NCBI GenBank assembly: GCA_943787295.1
Contig: CALSLW010000002.1
Location: 524,189 to 588,188 of the forward strand
DNA length: 64,000 nt
From: an uncultured Flavobacteriaceae bacterium
GTDB taxonomy: Bacteria; Bacteroidota; Bacteroidia; Flavobacteriales; Flavobacteriaceae
Direction: 5' to 3'
In this document: positions 27,475 through 35,942 of the stretch, piece by piece
Layout: every line of letters starts with the position of its first letter
How positions within the stretch are numbered: position 1 is the first letter of the stretch
Program-made: the position numbers and the translations under genes
The notes under the pieces: generated by a model
The model's database searches: none
Told to the model about the DNA's origin: nothing
What the model saw: the letters and a program-made list of their open reading frames with translations, nothing else

Positions 27475-28319
27475 TGAAAAAGTTAATACTACTTTATGCT
27501 TGCTTATTCGGGATGAATCTCCAGGCACAATGGACACAAGAAAAAGGAAAAGGCTATTATAAAATTGGGGTATGGTGGCTGGAAGCAGATGAGCATTATA
27601 CGAATACAGGTCTAATTGACCCTAATGCAACAAGGGGTTTGTTTATCACTAATTTCTTTGGCCGTTATGGCCTCAACGATAAAATTACTTTGATCGGCTA
27701 TATCCCGCACACTAGGGTTTATCAAAACGTACAAGTATTTAGTTCTGGCAGAGAACAGATTCCCGGTGAGCAATTTTCGAGTTTAGGGGACATTAATCTG
27801 GGGGTGGAATATCAAGTAGCTAAAAATAAAGGCTGGGCCCATTCCATCTCCCTTAGTTTAGGCTTACCCAGCGGGAAAAATCGCGGCGGGAGTGATGGGA
27901 GCTATCAAACAGGAGATGGAGAATTTAATCAGCTGTTGCGTTTTCACATAGGGAAGTCTTATCAATTAGGAGCACAGCATTTTTATGCCAAAGTAAGTGT
28001 GGGCGTCAATCAACGCTCAAAAGGCTTTTCAGATGAATTTCACGCAAATATGGAAACAGGAACTAAAGTTTTTAAAGAGAAATTATTACTTCTATTAAGA
28101 AGTAACACCATACAGTCTTTTCACAATGGAAGCCTAGACGCATCAAACAGCAATGGAAGTATTTTCGCGAATAATGTCGAGGTAGTCAATCTAGGAGGAG
28201 AGTTAATCTATCAATTAAGTCCAAAAATAAGTTGGGGGCTAAGTGGTTCTTATCCCCTCAGCGGTCGAGTATTATACAGAGCTCCCGCCTTTTCGACCGG
28301 GATTTCTTATCAACCATAG
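27474..28319 (+). CDS. Outer-membrane beta-barrel protein (MetA-pathway phenol-degradation-like fold)
   Basis: 281 residues. Signal peptide (MKKLILLYACLFGMNLQAQ), then alternating strands rich in Tyr, Gly and aromatic ends: YYKIGVWWL, DKITLIGYIPH, ISLSLGLPSGKN, ISWGLSGSYPLSGR. The C-terminal GISYQP fits a barrel end. The substrate is unknown. Its ATG overlaps the stop of the DM13 lipoprotein gene, so the two envelope proteins are probably made together, which may mean an envelope redox or metal function. Confidence 0.7.
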   Translation: MKKLILLYACLFGMNLQAQWTQEKGKGYYKIGVWWLEADEHYTNTGLIDPNATRGLFITNFFGRYGLNDKITLIGYIPHTRVYQNVQVFSSGREQIPGEQFSSLGDINLGVEYQVAKNKGWAHSISLSLGLPSGKNRGGSDGSYQTGDGEFNQLLRFHIGKSYQLGAQHFYAKVSVGVNQRSKGFSDEFHANMETGTKVFKEKLLLLLRSNTIQSFHNGSLDASNSNGSIFANNVEVVNLGGELIYQLSPKISWGLSGSYPLSGRVLYRAPAFSTGISYQP

Positions 28320-28369
28320 CACTCTTTTCAATAAAACGAATTAGTTGTATTTCATTGATTTAAATTTAA

Positions 28370-28378
28370 TTATCCACA
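28370..28378 (+). promoter_or_regulatory. DnaA-box-like sequence upstream of ogt
   Basis: TTATCCACA, a perfect consensus match in the intergenic region before the DNA repair gene. A single copy, so a regulatory role is uncertain. Confidence 0.3.
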
Positions 28379-28427
28379 TTACAACTTTATTTTGTCTACC
28401 TTTATATTCTATATTAATAACACCGTC

Positions 28428-28901
28428 TTGGATATACATTACTTTGATAGTCCATTGGGTACAATTAAGGTAAGAGGTGATGTTGCGGGAATTCAAGAAG
28501 TGCTTTTTGAAGAAAGTACACTTGAAATGAATAATACTGTACCCATAAGTTTAGTTCCCTGTGTGGAACAGCTTCAGCAATACTTTGCTGGCAACCTTCA
28601 TATGTTTAATTTTAAAATGAATCCTCAAGGGACAGATTTCCAAAAAGCCATCTGGAATTTATTAAAGGACCTTCCCATTGGTAGTACAATTTCTTACTTA
28701 ACATTATCGCGCCTTTATGGGAATACAAAGGCCGTTCGAGCTGTCGCTGCAGCTATAGGAAAAAATCCTATCTTAGTGGCTATCCCATGCCATAGGGTAA
28801 TTGGCAGTGATGGTACACTGGTGGGTTATTCTGGAGGATTAGACAGAAAAGAGACTTTACTTGAAACCGAAGGCTTCCCTGTCCAAAAGAGATTAATTTG
28901 A
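28428..28901 (+). CDS. ogt: Methylated-DNA--protein-cysteine S-methyltransferase
   Basis: About 158 residues from TTG at 28428 (reads MDIHYFDSPLGTI). The frame has no ATG before residue 45, and another TTG lies at 28392, so the start is uncertain. The active site IPCHRVIG (acceptor cysteine), GTDFQKAIW, GSTISYLTLSRLYGN and RAVAAAIGKNP (DNA-binding helix) are all present. Repairs O6-methylguanine by irreversible transfer to its own cysteine. Separate from flanking genes. Confidence 0.92.
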   Translation: MDIHYFDSPLGTIKVRGDVAGIQEVLFEESTLEMNNTVPISLVPCVEQLQQYFAGNLHMFNFKMNPQGTDFQKAIWNLLKDLPIGSTISYLTLSRLYGNTKAVRAVAAAIGKNPILVAIPCHRVIGSDGTLVGYSGGLDRKETLLETEGFPVQKRLI

Positions 28902-28904
28902 TAC

Positions 28905-28919
28905 ACCGTTTAAAACGGT
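28905..28919. repeat. Palindrome between ogt and the serine hydrolase gene
   Basis: ACCGTT-TAA-AACGGT, a perfect 6-bp inverted repeat 6 bases before the hydrolase ATG. It could be an operator or a translation-modulating hairpin; it lacks a T run. Confidence 0.35.
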
Positions 28920-28925
28920 ATTACT

Positions 28926-30080
28926 ATGAAAAAAATTTTGCGTTACACTTTAGGAGCTATCCTCCTCTTTCTACTTGTACTTTACATTAGCCCTTACAAT
29001 TTTATCTTTATTGCAGCTAAGCAAGCCATTAAAACAGGTCGAGATACAGCCTTTTTAGAGGATTATCAATACTTTGATAATGCGGTAGTAAAAGCGTCAA
29101 ATAGCCCAGAAGAATGGCCAAAACACGCACAGTACAACAGTATCCCTTTATCAAATAAAATTACTGAAGTGCATAAGAAGTATGAATCAGTTGCCTTTTT
29201 AGTAATTCACAAAGACAGTTTGTTACACGAATCTTATTATCAAGATTATTCTGATACTTCCAAGAGCAATTCATTTTCTGTTGCAAAAAGCTTTGTATCT
29301 GCCATGTTAGGAAAAGCCATTGATCAAGGGCATATCGAAAGTTTAGATCAAAAAGTGGGCGATTATTATCCCGAATTTAGCAAAGGTTTAGCCGCAGACT
29401 TAACCGTGGGAGATTTGTCTTCTATGTCAACTGGACTAGACTGGAACGAGAAATACGACCTTTCTATCAATGGAATGATGGAGGCGTATATCACGCCAAA
29501 TTTAGATAAGCTAATGCTAAATCGAAAAATTGTAACTCCCCCAGGAGAAGGCTTTGTCTATTACAGCGGCGCAACACAACTCTTAGGGATGGTTATTAAA
29601 AAGGCTGTGGGACAATCTTTAAGCAGTTATTTTTCTGAAAACTTTTGGCAACCTATGGGTGCCGTGGAAGATGCTTTATGGCAAGTAGACAGCAAAGAAA
29701 ATGGCATGGAAAAAGCCTATTGTTGTTTTGCGACAAATGCAAAAGATTTTGCCCGTATGGGAAAACTATATAAAGACCACGGAAAGTGGAATGGCGAGCA
29801 ATTACTCGACTCTGCCTTTATTGCAAAAAGTACCCAACCGCGATTTGAAGACAGCCCAGAATATGGCTATGGCTGGTGGCTAGCTCAATACAAGGATGAA
29901 AACGGTTATGCCATGCGTGGGCACCTGGGGCAGTATATTATCGTCTTCCCAGAAAGTGACTTGATCATTGTGCGTTTAGGACGTCAAAAAGGACCAAAGA
30001 AAGACCGTTTTGGACCACAAAGCTTCCACGACTATATACAAGAAGGTTTTGAAATGATAGCAAATGTTACGCAACCTTGA
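28926..30080 (+). CDS. Serine hydrolase, beta-lactamase/class C penicillin-binding family
   Basis: 384 residues. N-terminal membrane anchor or signal (LRYTLGAILLFLLVLYISPY), then the SxxK active site in SNSFSVAKSFVSAMLGKAI and the second motif Tyr in GFVYYSGATQLLGMV. The third box reads RGHLGQYI. Family members are esterases, peptidases or lactamases of the periplasm; the natural substrate cannot be inferred. The end overlaps the exonuclease gene by 17 bases. Confidence 0.85.
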   Translation: MKKILRYTLGAILLFLLVLYISPYNFIFIAAKQAIKTGRDTAFLEDYQYFDNAVVKASNSPEEWPKHAQYNSIPLSNKITEVHKKYESVAFLVIHKDSLLHESYYQDYSDTSKSNSFSVAKSFVSAMLGKAIDQGHIESLDQKVGDYYPEFSKGLAADLTVGDLSSMSTGLDWNEKYDLSINGMMEAYITPNLDKLMLNRKIVTPPGEGFVYYSGATQLLGMVIKKAVGQSLSSYFSENFWQPMGAVEDALWQVDSKENGMEKAYCCFATNAKDFARMGKLYKDHGKWNGEQLLDSAFIAKSTQPRFEDSPEYGYGWWLAQYKDENGYAMRGHLGQYIIVFPESDLIIVRLGRQKGPKKDRFGPQSFHDYIQEGFEMIANVTQP

Positions 30081-30786
30081 TTTAGCAAAAATCTTATTCC
30101 TGGACATCGAGACCGTCCCAGAGGAACAAAAACACGATGGATTGTCGCCTGAAAGACAAGCCTTGTGGGAACAAAAAACAGCCTATCAGCGCAAAGAAGA
30201 TCAAAGTCCTGAAACGTTTTATGATAGGGCAGGAATATGGGCAGAGTTTGGGAAAATTGTGTGCATCTCTGTAGGTTTTTTTGACACAAATGCTCCTAAC
30301 AACAAACAATTTAGAATTAAAAGTTTTGCTGGCGAGGAAGAAAACATTCTCTTGCAGTTTAAACATCTTTGCGACAAACATTATTATTTAAAATCCCACT
30401 TGCTTTGTGCCCACAACGGGAAAGAGTTTGATTTTCCCTATATCGCAAGACGTATGGTAATTCACAGAATTAGCCTCCCTAAAATCCTTAACCTCTTTGG
30501 GAAAAAACCCTGGGAGGTACAGCATCTCGATACCCTCCAATTGTGGAAATTTGGGGACTATAAGCACTACACCTCTTTGGCTTTATTAGCTGAAATTTTT
30601 GGAATCCCTACCCCAAAAGATGATATCGATGGCAGTGATGTTGCACGCGTTTATTATACAGAAAAAAACCTTGATCGCATTGTACGTTATTGCGAAAAAG
30701 ACGTCTTAACTTTAGCCCAAGTATTTTTAACTTTCTTAAATAAACCCTTATTGGAGGAAAACCAAATTGTATGGCTAAGCGAGTAG
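30064..30786 (+). CDS. 3'-5' exonuclease, PolB-like RNase H fold
   Basis: 240 residues. Exo I motif FLDIETVPEE, Exo II LLCAHNGKEFDFPYIARR, and Exo III YCEKDVLTLAQVFL supply the DEDD acidic residues. The family (predicted PolB-related exonuclease) occurs as a stand-alone protein in Bacteroidetes; a role in DNA repair is likely but unproven. It overlaps the upstream hydrolase and the downstream ABC gene by 17 and 16 bases. Confidence 0.85.
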   Translation: MLRNLDLAKILFLDIETVPEEQKHDGLSPERQALWEQKTAYQRKEDQSPETFYDRAGIWAEFGKIVCISVGFFDTNAPNNKQFRIKSFAGEEENILLQFKHLCDKHYYLKSHLLCAHNGKEFDFPYIARRMVIHRISLPKILNLFGKKPWEVQHLDTLQLWKFGDYKHYTSLALLAEIFGIPTPKDDIDGSDVARVYYTEKNLDRIVRYCEKDVLTLAQVFLTFLNKPLLEENQIVWLSE

Positions 30787-32453
30787 ATGCAGCACTTTTA
30801 TCCATTGACAACTTATCCCTTTCTATCGGCGGGAATCGCATTCTAACGGACATCAATTTAAACGTTCAAACCAACGAAATTGTCGCCCTTGTAGGAGAAT
30901 CTGGTAGCGGGAAATCTGTCACCGCTCAAGCTGTGATGGGGTTATTACCCAAAAAACAAACCCAAATTGAAAGTGGTACGATCCATTTTGACAATCACAA
31001 TTTGCTTGCACTTACTTCAAAAGAATGGGGAAAACTTCGCGGAAATGAATTAGGAATGGTTTTCCAAGAGCCACAATCTTCGCTCAATCCCTCTATGCGT
31101 TGCGGCGAACAAATCGAAGAACTGGGGCGGCAACATCTATCTAATGATCTTTCTAAGCAGGCCCTTAAGGCCAAAGTTATTGAAGCACTTACCCATGTAC
31201 AATTACCTGATCCTGAACGTGTTTATGAGGCTTACCCACATCAATTGAGCGGCGGTCAAAAGCAACGCATCATGATAGCTATGGCGCTTTTTTGCGCGCC
31301 AAAACTTTTGATTGCAGACGAGCCTACAACTGCATTAGATGTCCTAGTCCAAAAAGAAATCATTGAATTAATCAAATCACTGCAAGACGAATTTCAAATG
31401 AGTGTTTTATTTATCTCACACGATTTGTCTTTAGTCGCGAATCTAGCCGATCGCATCGCCGTGATGCAAGCTGGAAAAATTGTAGAACTAGCTCGTACAA
31501 AAACACTCTTTCAAAACCCCCAGCACCCCTATACAAAAGGATTACTCAATGCCCGACCCCCAAAAGATCAACGCCTGCGAGAATTGCCCACTTTAAGTGA
31601 TTTTTCTCATGGAGATTTTCAACCGCAAATTGTTGCCCAAAAAGAAAGAGAACAACAGCACAAAAAACTATACAAACAAGCTCCTTTATTAAGTGCAAAA
31701 CAACTAGAAAAAAGCTATTTAAATCCCTCTTTACTAGGTAAGCAACAACGGCCAACACTAGCGCTTAAAGACATTAGCTTTGACCTTTATCCTGGAGAGA
31801 CCTTAGGTTTAGTAGGCGCTTCAGGTTGTGGTAAATCAACCTTAGCTAAAGCCCTTGTTTTTATCGATCCAGCGAATCGCGGAGAGATTTATTGGCAAGA
31901 CACCTTAATCGAGGAAAATAATAAAAAACAGATCAAACAACTGCGCAAGGACATACAGTTTATTTTTCAAGATCCTTATGCGGCACTTCATCCCTTAAAA
32001 ACGATTGCTGCGGCGATTGACGAAGTTTTGATCGTACATACAAACTTTTCTCCTTTGGAGCGAAGCGAAAGAATTACAGCCCTTTTAACACAGGTAGGCC
32101 TCTCCCCAGATTTTAGTAATCGTTACCCGCATCAACTCTCTGGCGGACAGCGACAACGCGTCGTGATTGCAAGAGCACTGGCGGTTGAACCCAAAGTGTT
32201 ATTGTGTGACGAAAGTGTGGCAGCACTCGATATTTCTGTGCAAGCACAGGTATTGAATTTGTTAAATCACCTCAAAAAAGAATTGAAGCTTTCTTACCTT
32301 TTTGTCTCCCATGATTTGAATGTCGTCAAACATATGGCTGATCGTATTATTGTGATGCATCAAGGCTGCATTGTTGAAGAAAATGAAGCAGATGCACTTT
32401 ATCACAATCCACAAACAGAATTTTCTAAATCGCTTTTAGCCGCAATTTTATGA
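30771..32453 (+). CDS. ABC transporter ATP-binding protein, two fused ATPase domains (oligopeptide type)
   Basis: 560 residues made of two complete ATPases. First: Walker A GESGSGKS (42-49), signature LSGGQKQR, Walker B LLIADEP. Second: Walker A GASGCGKS, signature LSGGQRQR, Walker B VLLCDES. Both halves resemble DppD and DppF of peptide importers (QHPYTKGLLNARPP is typical of the DppD end). It corresponds to YejF-type fusions that power dipeptide/microcin uptake. No permease or binding protein gene is nearby. The last aspartate-glutamate pair is intact in both halves. Confidence 0.9.
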   Translation: MAKRVDAALLSIDNLSLSIGGNRILTDINLNVQTNEIVALVGESGSGKSVTAQAVMGLLPKKQTQIESGTIHFDNHNLLALTSKEWGKLRGNELGMVFQEPQSSLNPSMRCGEQIEELGRQHLSNDLSKQALKAKVIEALTHVQLPDPERVYEAYPHQLSGGQKQRIMIAMALFCAPKLLIADEPTTALDVLVQKEIIELIKSLQDEFQMSVLFISHDLSLVANLADRIAVMQAGKIVELARTKTLFQNPQHPYTKGLLNARPPKDQRLRELPTLSDFSHGDFQPQIVAQKEREQQHKKLYKQAPLLSAKQLEKSYLNPSLLGKQQRPTLALKDISFDLYPGETLGLVGASGCGKSTLAKALVFIDPANRGEIYWQDTLIEENNKKQIKQLRKDIQFIFQDPYAALHPLKTIAAAIDEVLIVHTNFSPLERSERITALLTQVGLSPDFSNRYPHQLSGGQRQRVVIARALAVEPKVLLCDESVAALDISVQAQVLNLLNHLKKELKLSYLFVSHDLNVVKHMADRIIVMHQGCIVEENEADALYHNPQTEFSKSLLAAIL

Positions 32454-32505
32454 TAGATAAGCTAATTCTATTATTACAACTCTTTGACTTGAATCTTAAA
32501 TAACT

Positions 32506-33543
32506 TTATGGTGCTGGATTAGGGATTCTTTCTTGTACTGCCTCTATCGCTTTTAACACCTCTTTTGAAAGATCAACATCGACAGACGCTATATTCTCTT
32601 CTAGCTGCTCAAGGTTTGTCGCCCCAATAATATTTGAGGTAACAAAAGGTCGATTGGTAACAAAAGCTAAGGCCATTTGGGTAAGCGAAAGATTAAATTC
32701 TTGCGCGATTTTATAGTATTCATCTGTGGCTAAAATACTGTTGTCTCCATTGAAGCGGGCTAAATTAGGAAAGAGTTTAAAACGAGAGTTTTCTGGCATC
32801 CCATTGCGGTACTTACCAGTTAAACGACCAAAACCTAGCGGAGAATAAGCCAGCAAGCCCATTCCTTCTCGCATACACATTTCTGAATTTCCTACTTCAA
32901 ACAAGCGATTGAGTAAGCTATAGGGATTTTGAACCGTTATCATTTTTGGGTAACCTTTTTCGGCTAATTGCAGACAACGGTGAATACCCCAAGGCGTTTC
33001 ATTTGACAAACCAATATGTTTGATTTTCCCTTCTTCAATTAGTTTTGCAAGAGTTGCTAGAATGGCTTCAAAATTATCTTCCCATGGATCTTTATCTGGA
33101 TGTCCTTTATAGCCGCGAACGCTAAAAAAGTTGGCTTTTCTCTCTGGCCAGTGCAACTGATATAAATCGAGATAGTCAGTATTTAAACGCTTTAAACTTC
33201 CTTCTAGGGCTTCGCGTAAATGTTTAGGGCTAAACATATCATGATCGCGAATATGGGCGGTATACGCTCCACCTCCCACAATCTTTGAGGCGAGCACAAC
33301 TTTATCGCGATTTCGTGTTTTCTTAAACCATGTCCCAATAATGCGTTCAGTTTGGGCATAGGTTTTTGCGTTAGCAGGAACAGGATATAATTCTGCGGTA
33401 TCAAAAAAGTTAATTCCTCTTTCAAGGGCAAGATCCATCTGGGCATGGCCTTCAGCTTCAGTGTTTTGATTTCCAAAAGTCATGGTCCCTAAACACAATT
33501 TTGAGACCTTAATGTCTGTTGAGGGTAATACAGTATATTTCAT
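32506..33543 (-). CDS. Aldo/keto reductase (Tas-like)
   Basis: 345 residues from the ATG at 33543 (MKYTVLPSTDIKVSKLCLG); an upstream in-frame ATG at 33582 would overlap the OmpA gene. Catalytic tetrad: Asp and Tyr in FFDTAELYPV, Lys in VVLASKIVGGG, and His in LYQLHWPER. NADP binding near TSNIIGATNLEQLEENI. Most like E. coli Tas and the shaker-beta group. Substrate unknown. It follows the OmpA gene by 7 bases. Confidence 0.9.
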   Translation of the reverse strand: MKYTVLPSTDIKVSKLCLGTMTFGNQNTEAEGHAQMDLALERGINFFDTAELYPVPANAKTYAQTERIIGTWFKKTRNRDKVVLASKIVGGGAYTAHIRDHDMFSPKHLREALEGSLKRLNTDYLDLYQLHWPERKANFFSVRGYKGHPDKDPWEDNFEAILATLAKLIEEGKIKHIGLSNETPWGIHRCLQLAEKGYPKMITVQNPYSLLNRLFEVGNSEMCMREGMGLLAYSPLGFGRLTGKYRNGMPENSRFKLFPNLARFNGDNSILATDEYYKIAQEFNLSLTQMALAFVTNRPFVTSNIIGATNLEQLEENIASVDVDLSKEVLKAIEAVQERIPNPAP

Positions 33544-33550
33544 AAATGAT

Positions 33551-34489
33551 TTAGTCTTCCACACCTTCAAGCAAGGCGGCAATTTTATCCAATTTTGGTG
33601 TTAAAATAACTTCTATTCGCCTGTTTTTTGCTTTCCCAACTGCGGTTTTATTTGTTGCCAAAGGTTGGTGTTGCCCTCTTCCTGCTGCGGTTAAATTTTC
33701 GGCTTTAATACTGTTGTTCTTTAATAATAATTTGACAATCTCTGTAGCTCTTTTAGTCGATAAGTCCCAGTTTCCACTTAAATTATCATTCCCAATATAG
33801 GGATCAGAATCTGTATGTCCTTCAATCAAAACAGCAATTTCTGGGTTTGTCGCTAAGACATTTCCTAACTGTTTGAGGGCTTGTTTTCCATTGCTTGCTA
33901 CAGACCAACTTCCAGACTGGAACAACAACTTATTTTCCATGGAAACATAAACCTTCCCCCCGCGTTGCTCTACAGAAAGACCATTACCTTTAAAACTAAC
34001 TAAAGCATCTGCGAGGGCATTTTTTAAAGTACTCATTAAGGCTTCTTTGTCGGCGATTAAGCCTTCGAGTTCTTCTACTCTACTAATTCTAGAAGACAAT
34101 TCATTACGTAAAGAATCCAGGCGGGTTCTTTCTGAGAGAAGTTCGCCTTCTTTAATTTGAATTTCTTCTAAAAGCCCACGGTTTTTTTCTATGCTCGCTT
34201 GCAGCGCTTCATTGCTGTTTTGCTCTAAAGCGGTGTATGCATCTTGCAAGGTTGCTAAAGTTCCAGAAGTCGTTGCTAAAATTTGGCTTTGCTTTTCATA
34301 TTGCTCCACTAGTTCTCCATAGTGATAACGCAATGAATCATAATTTTTAATGAGTTGGTCATGCTCTGTTTCTAAAACCGCATTTTCCCCTTTTAGGGTA
34401 GCATATCGACTTTCTATTTCGTTAAAGATTTTAGAGGAAACACAACTTGTGCACAGGGGTAAAATCAATAAAAGAAGGAGTTTTTTCAT
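33551..34489 (-). CDS. OmpA-family lipoprotein with coiled coil
   Basis: 312 residues. Lipoprotein signal with lipobox LCTSC near residue 16. Residues about 25-160 form a long coiled coil (EIESRYATLKGENAVLETEH onwards). The C-terminal OmpA domain (about 180-300) has the peptidoglycan-binding signature EGHTDSDPY..LSTKRATEIVKLL and AGRGQHQPLATN. It probably tethers the outer membrane to the cell wall. It is downstream of xth by 15 bases and upstream of the aldo/keto reductase by 7. Confidence 0.9.
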   Translation of the reverse strand: MKKLLLLLILPLCTSCVSSKIFNEIESRYATLKGENAVLETEHDQLIKNYDSLRYHYGELVEQYEKQSQILATTSGTLATLQDAYTALEQNSNEALQASIEKNRGLLEEIQIKEGELLSERTRLDSLRNELSSRISRVEELEGLIADKEALMSTLKNALADALVSFKGNGLSVEQRGGKVYVSMENKLLFQSGSWSVASNGKQALKQLGNVLATNPEIAVLIEGHTDSDPYIGNDNLSGNWDLSTKRATEIVKLLLKNNSIKAENLTAAGRGQHQPLATNKTAVGKAKNRRIEVILTPKLDKIAALLEGVED

Positions 34490-34504
34490 CTACATTATTT
34501 TCGT

Positions 34505-35263
34505 TTAACTTAATTCAACCACAACTGGGCAATGGTCAGAATGATGGGCTTCTGGTAAGATATAAGAACGGGAAATATTTTCTTTCAAAGGCGCACTAAC
34601 CAACGCATAATCGATTCGCCAACCTTTATTATTAGCGCGAGCGTTAGCGCGATAACTCCACCAACTGTAATGATGAGGATCTGGATTTAAATGACGAAAA
34701 GAATCAATAAATCCGCTTTTTAAGAAGTTATCTAGCCATTCTCGTTCTTGTGGTAAAAAGCCAGAGACATTTTTATTTCTAACTGGGTCATGAATATCAA
34801 TCGCTTCGTGGCAAATATTGTAATCCCCGCAAATCACAAGTTGAGGAAAATCTTGTTTTAAAGTATCGATATATTCCTTGAAGTCGTCCATGAATTTAAA
34901 CTTGTATTCCAGACGATCTGTATTTGTCCCAGAAGGGAGATAAAGACTAATCACAGAACAAGTATCAAAGTCAGCTCTTATTACTCGTCCTTCAAAATCC
35001 ATATGATCAATCCCAGTACCATAGTTAATGTTATTAGGAACTGTTTTGCTTAAAATCGCGACTCCACTATAACCTTTTTTCTGAGCAGAAAACCAATAGT
35101 GTTGATAGCCTAAGGCTTCAATTTCTGTCATGTCAACTTGTTCTTGCATGGCTTTGGTTTCTTGCAGGCAAACCACATCTGGGTTAGCGGCTTTTAACCA
35201 TTGAACAAAGTCTTTTTTAAGCGCAGCGCGAATTCCGTTAACGTTATAAGAAATAATTTTCAT
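34505..35263 (-). CDS. xth: Exodeoxyribonuclease III
   Basis: 252 residues from the ATG at 35263 (MKIISYNVNGIRAALKKDF), which is the family's standard beginning; the frame is open much further upstream but without family sequence. Motifs: VCLQETKAMQ (catalytic Glu), SGVAILSK, GDYNICHEAIDIHDP and SDHCPVVVELS (catalytic Asp-His). Removes damaged 3' ends and cuts at abasic sites in base-excision repair. Confidence 0.94.
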   Translation of the reverse strand: MKIISYNVNGIRAALKKDFVQWLKAANPDVVCLQETKAMQEQVDMTEIEALGYQHYWFSAQKKGYSGVAILSKTVPNNINYGTGIDHMDFEGRVIRADFDTCSVISLYLPSGTNTDRLEYKFKFMDDFKEYIDTLKQDFPQLVICGDYNICHEAIDIHDPVRNKNVSGFLPQEREWLDNFLKSGFIDSFRHLNPDPHHYSWWSYRANARANNKGWRIDYALVSAPLKENISRSYILPEAHHSDHCPVVVELS

Positions 35264-35327
35264 CGTAACTAAATTACCAATTTGTTCTCTATCTTTATAA
35301 TGCACATAATCTTTTAATCTACAAACT

Positions 35328-35942
35328 ATGAACACTGTTGTCAACCAAATCCACAAAAGGAGTTTTCCCTTTTTACTGCTTTCCATTTTCTTTTGTTGGA
35401 GCATAAACGCTCAAAATAAAGCAACCAAAGACAGCTTGATCACTAGGCACGAGGTTCGACTAGACATTTTTCAATTGATTGTGCTTCCAGGAATCGATGT
35501 GTCTTATGAACGTTTTATTGATGATTTATCGAGTTGGGGGGTCTCTGCTTTCATCAATTTCGACAATGAGTTTTCTGAAGCTTATCGTTTTGAACACTTC
35601 GAAATCTCCCCCTATTATCGGTTGTATTTTAAAAAAAATAACGCCCATAATTCAGGCTTTTTTGTACAACCTTTCCTTAGTTTAACATCTGGAGAATATG
35701 ATTATTATTCTGAAGAATTAAATTTTAACGCAGCAAATAATTCTAGCGATTATGGCGTAAATGACTTTTTTGGATTAGCCGGCGGGGCGCTTATTGGACG
35801 TAAATGGGTCAATCAAAAACGATATACATTTGAAATTCATGCAGGGGTTGGCCGATATTTTGTGCTCGAATCAGACAACAATGCCTATCGAGACGGTACT
35901 GCTTATCCCAGAATAAACTTTTCTATTGGCAGAAGATTTTAA
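35328..35942 (+). CDS. Outer-membrane beta-barrel protein (DUF3575-like)
   Basis: 204 residues with an N-terminal signal (FPFLLLSIFFCWSINAQ). The body has alternating beta strands: FQLIVLPGIDVSYERF, VSAFINF, FEISPYYRLYF, FFVQPFLSL, and ends RINFSIGRRF with a C-terminal Phe, typical for outer-membrane barrels. I do not know its role. Convergent with glyS, overlapping its end by 4 bases. Confidence 0.68.
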   Translation: MNTVVNQIHKRSFPFLLLSIFFCWSINAQNKATKDSLITRHEVRLDIFQLIVLPGIDVSYERFIDDLSSWGVSAFINFDNEFSEAYRFEHFEISPYYRLYFKKNNAHNSGFFVQPFLSLTSGEYDYYSEELNFNAANNSSDYGVNDFFGLAGGALIGRKWVNQKRYTFEIHAGVGRYFVLESDNNAYRDGTAYPRINFSIGRRF

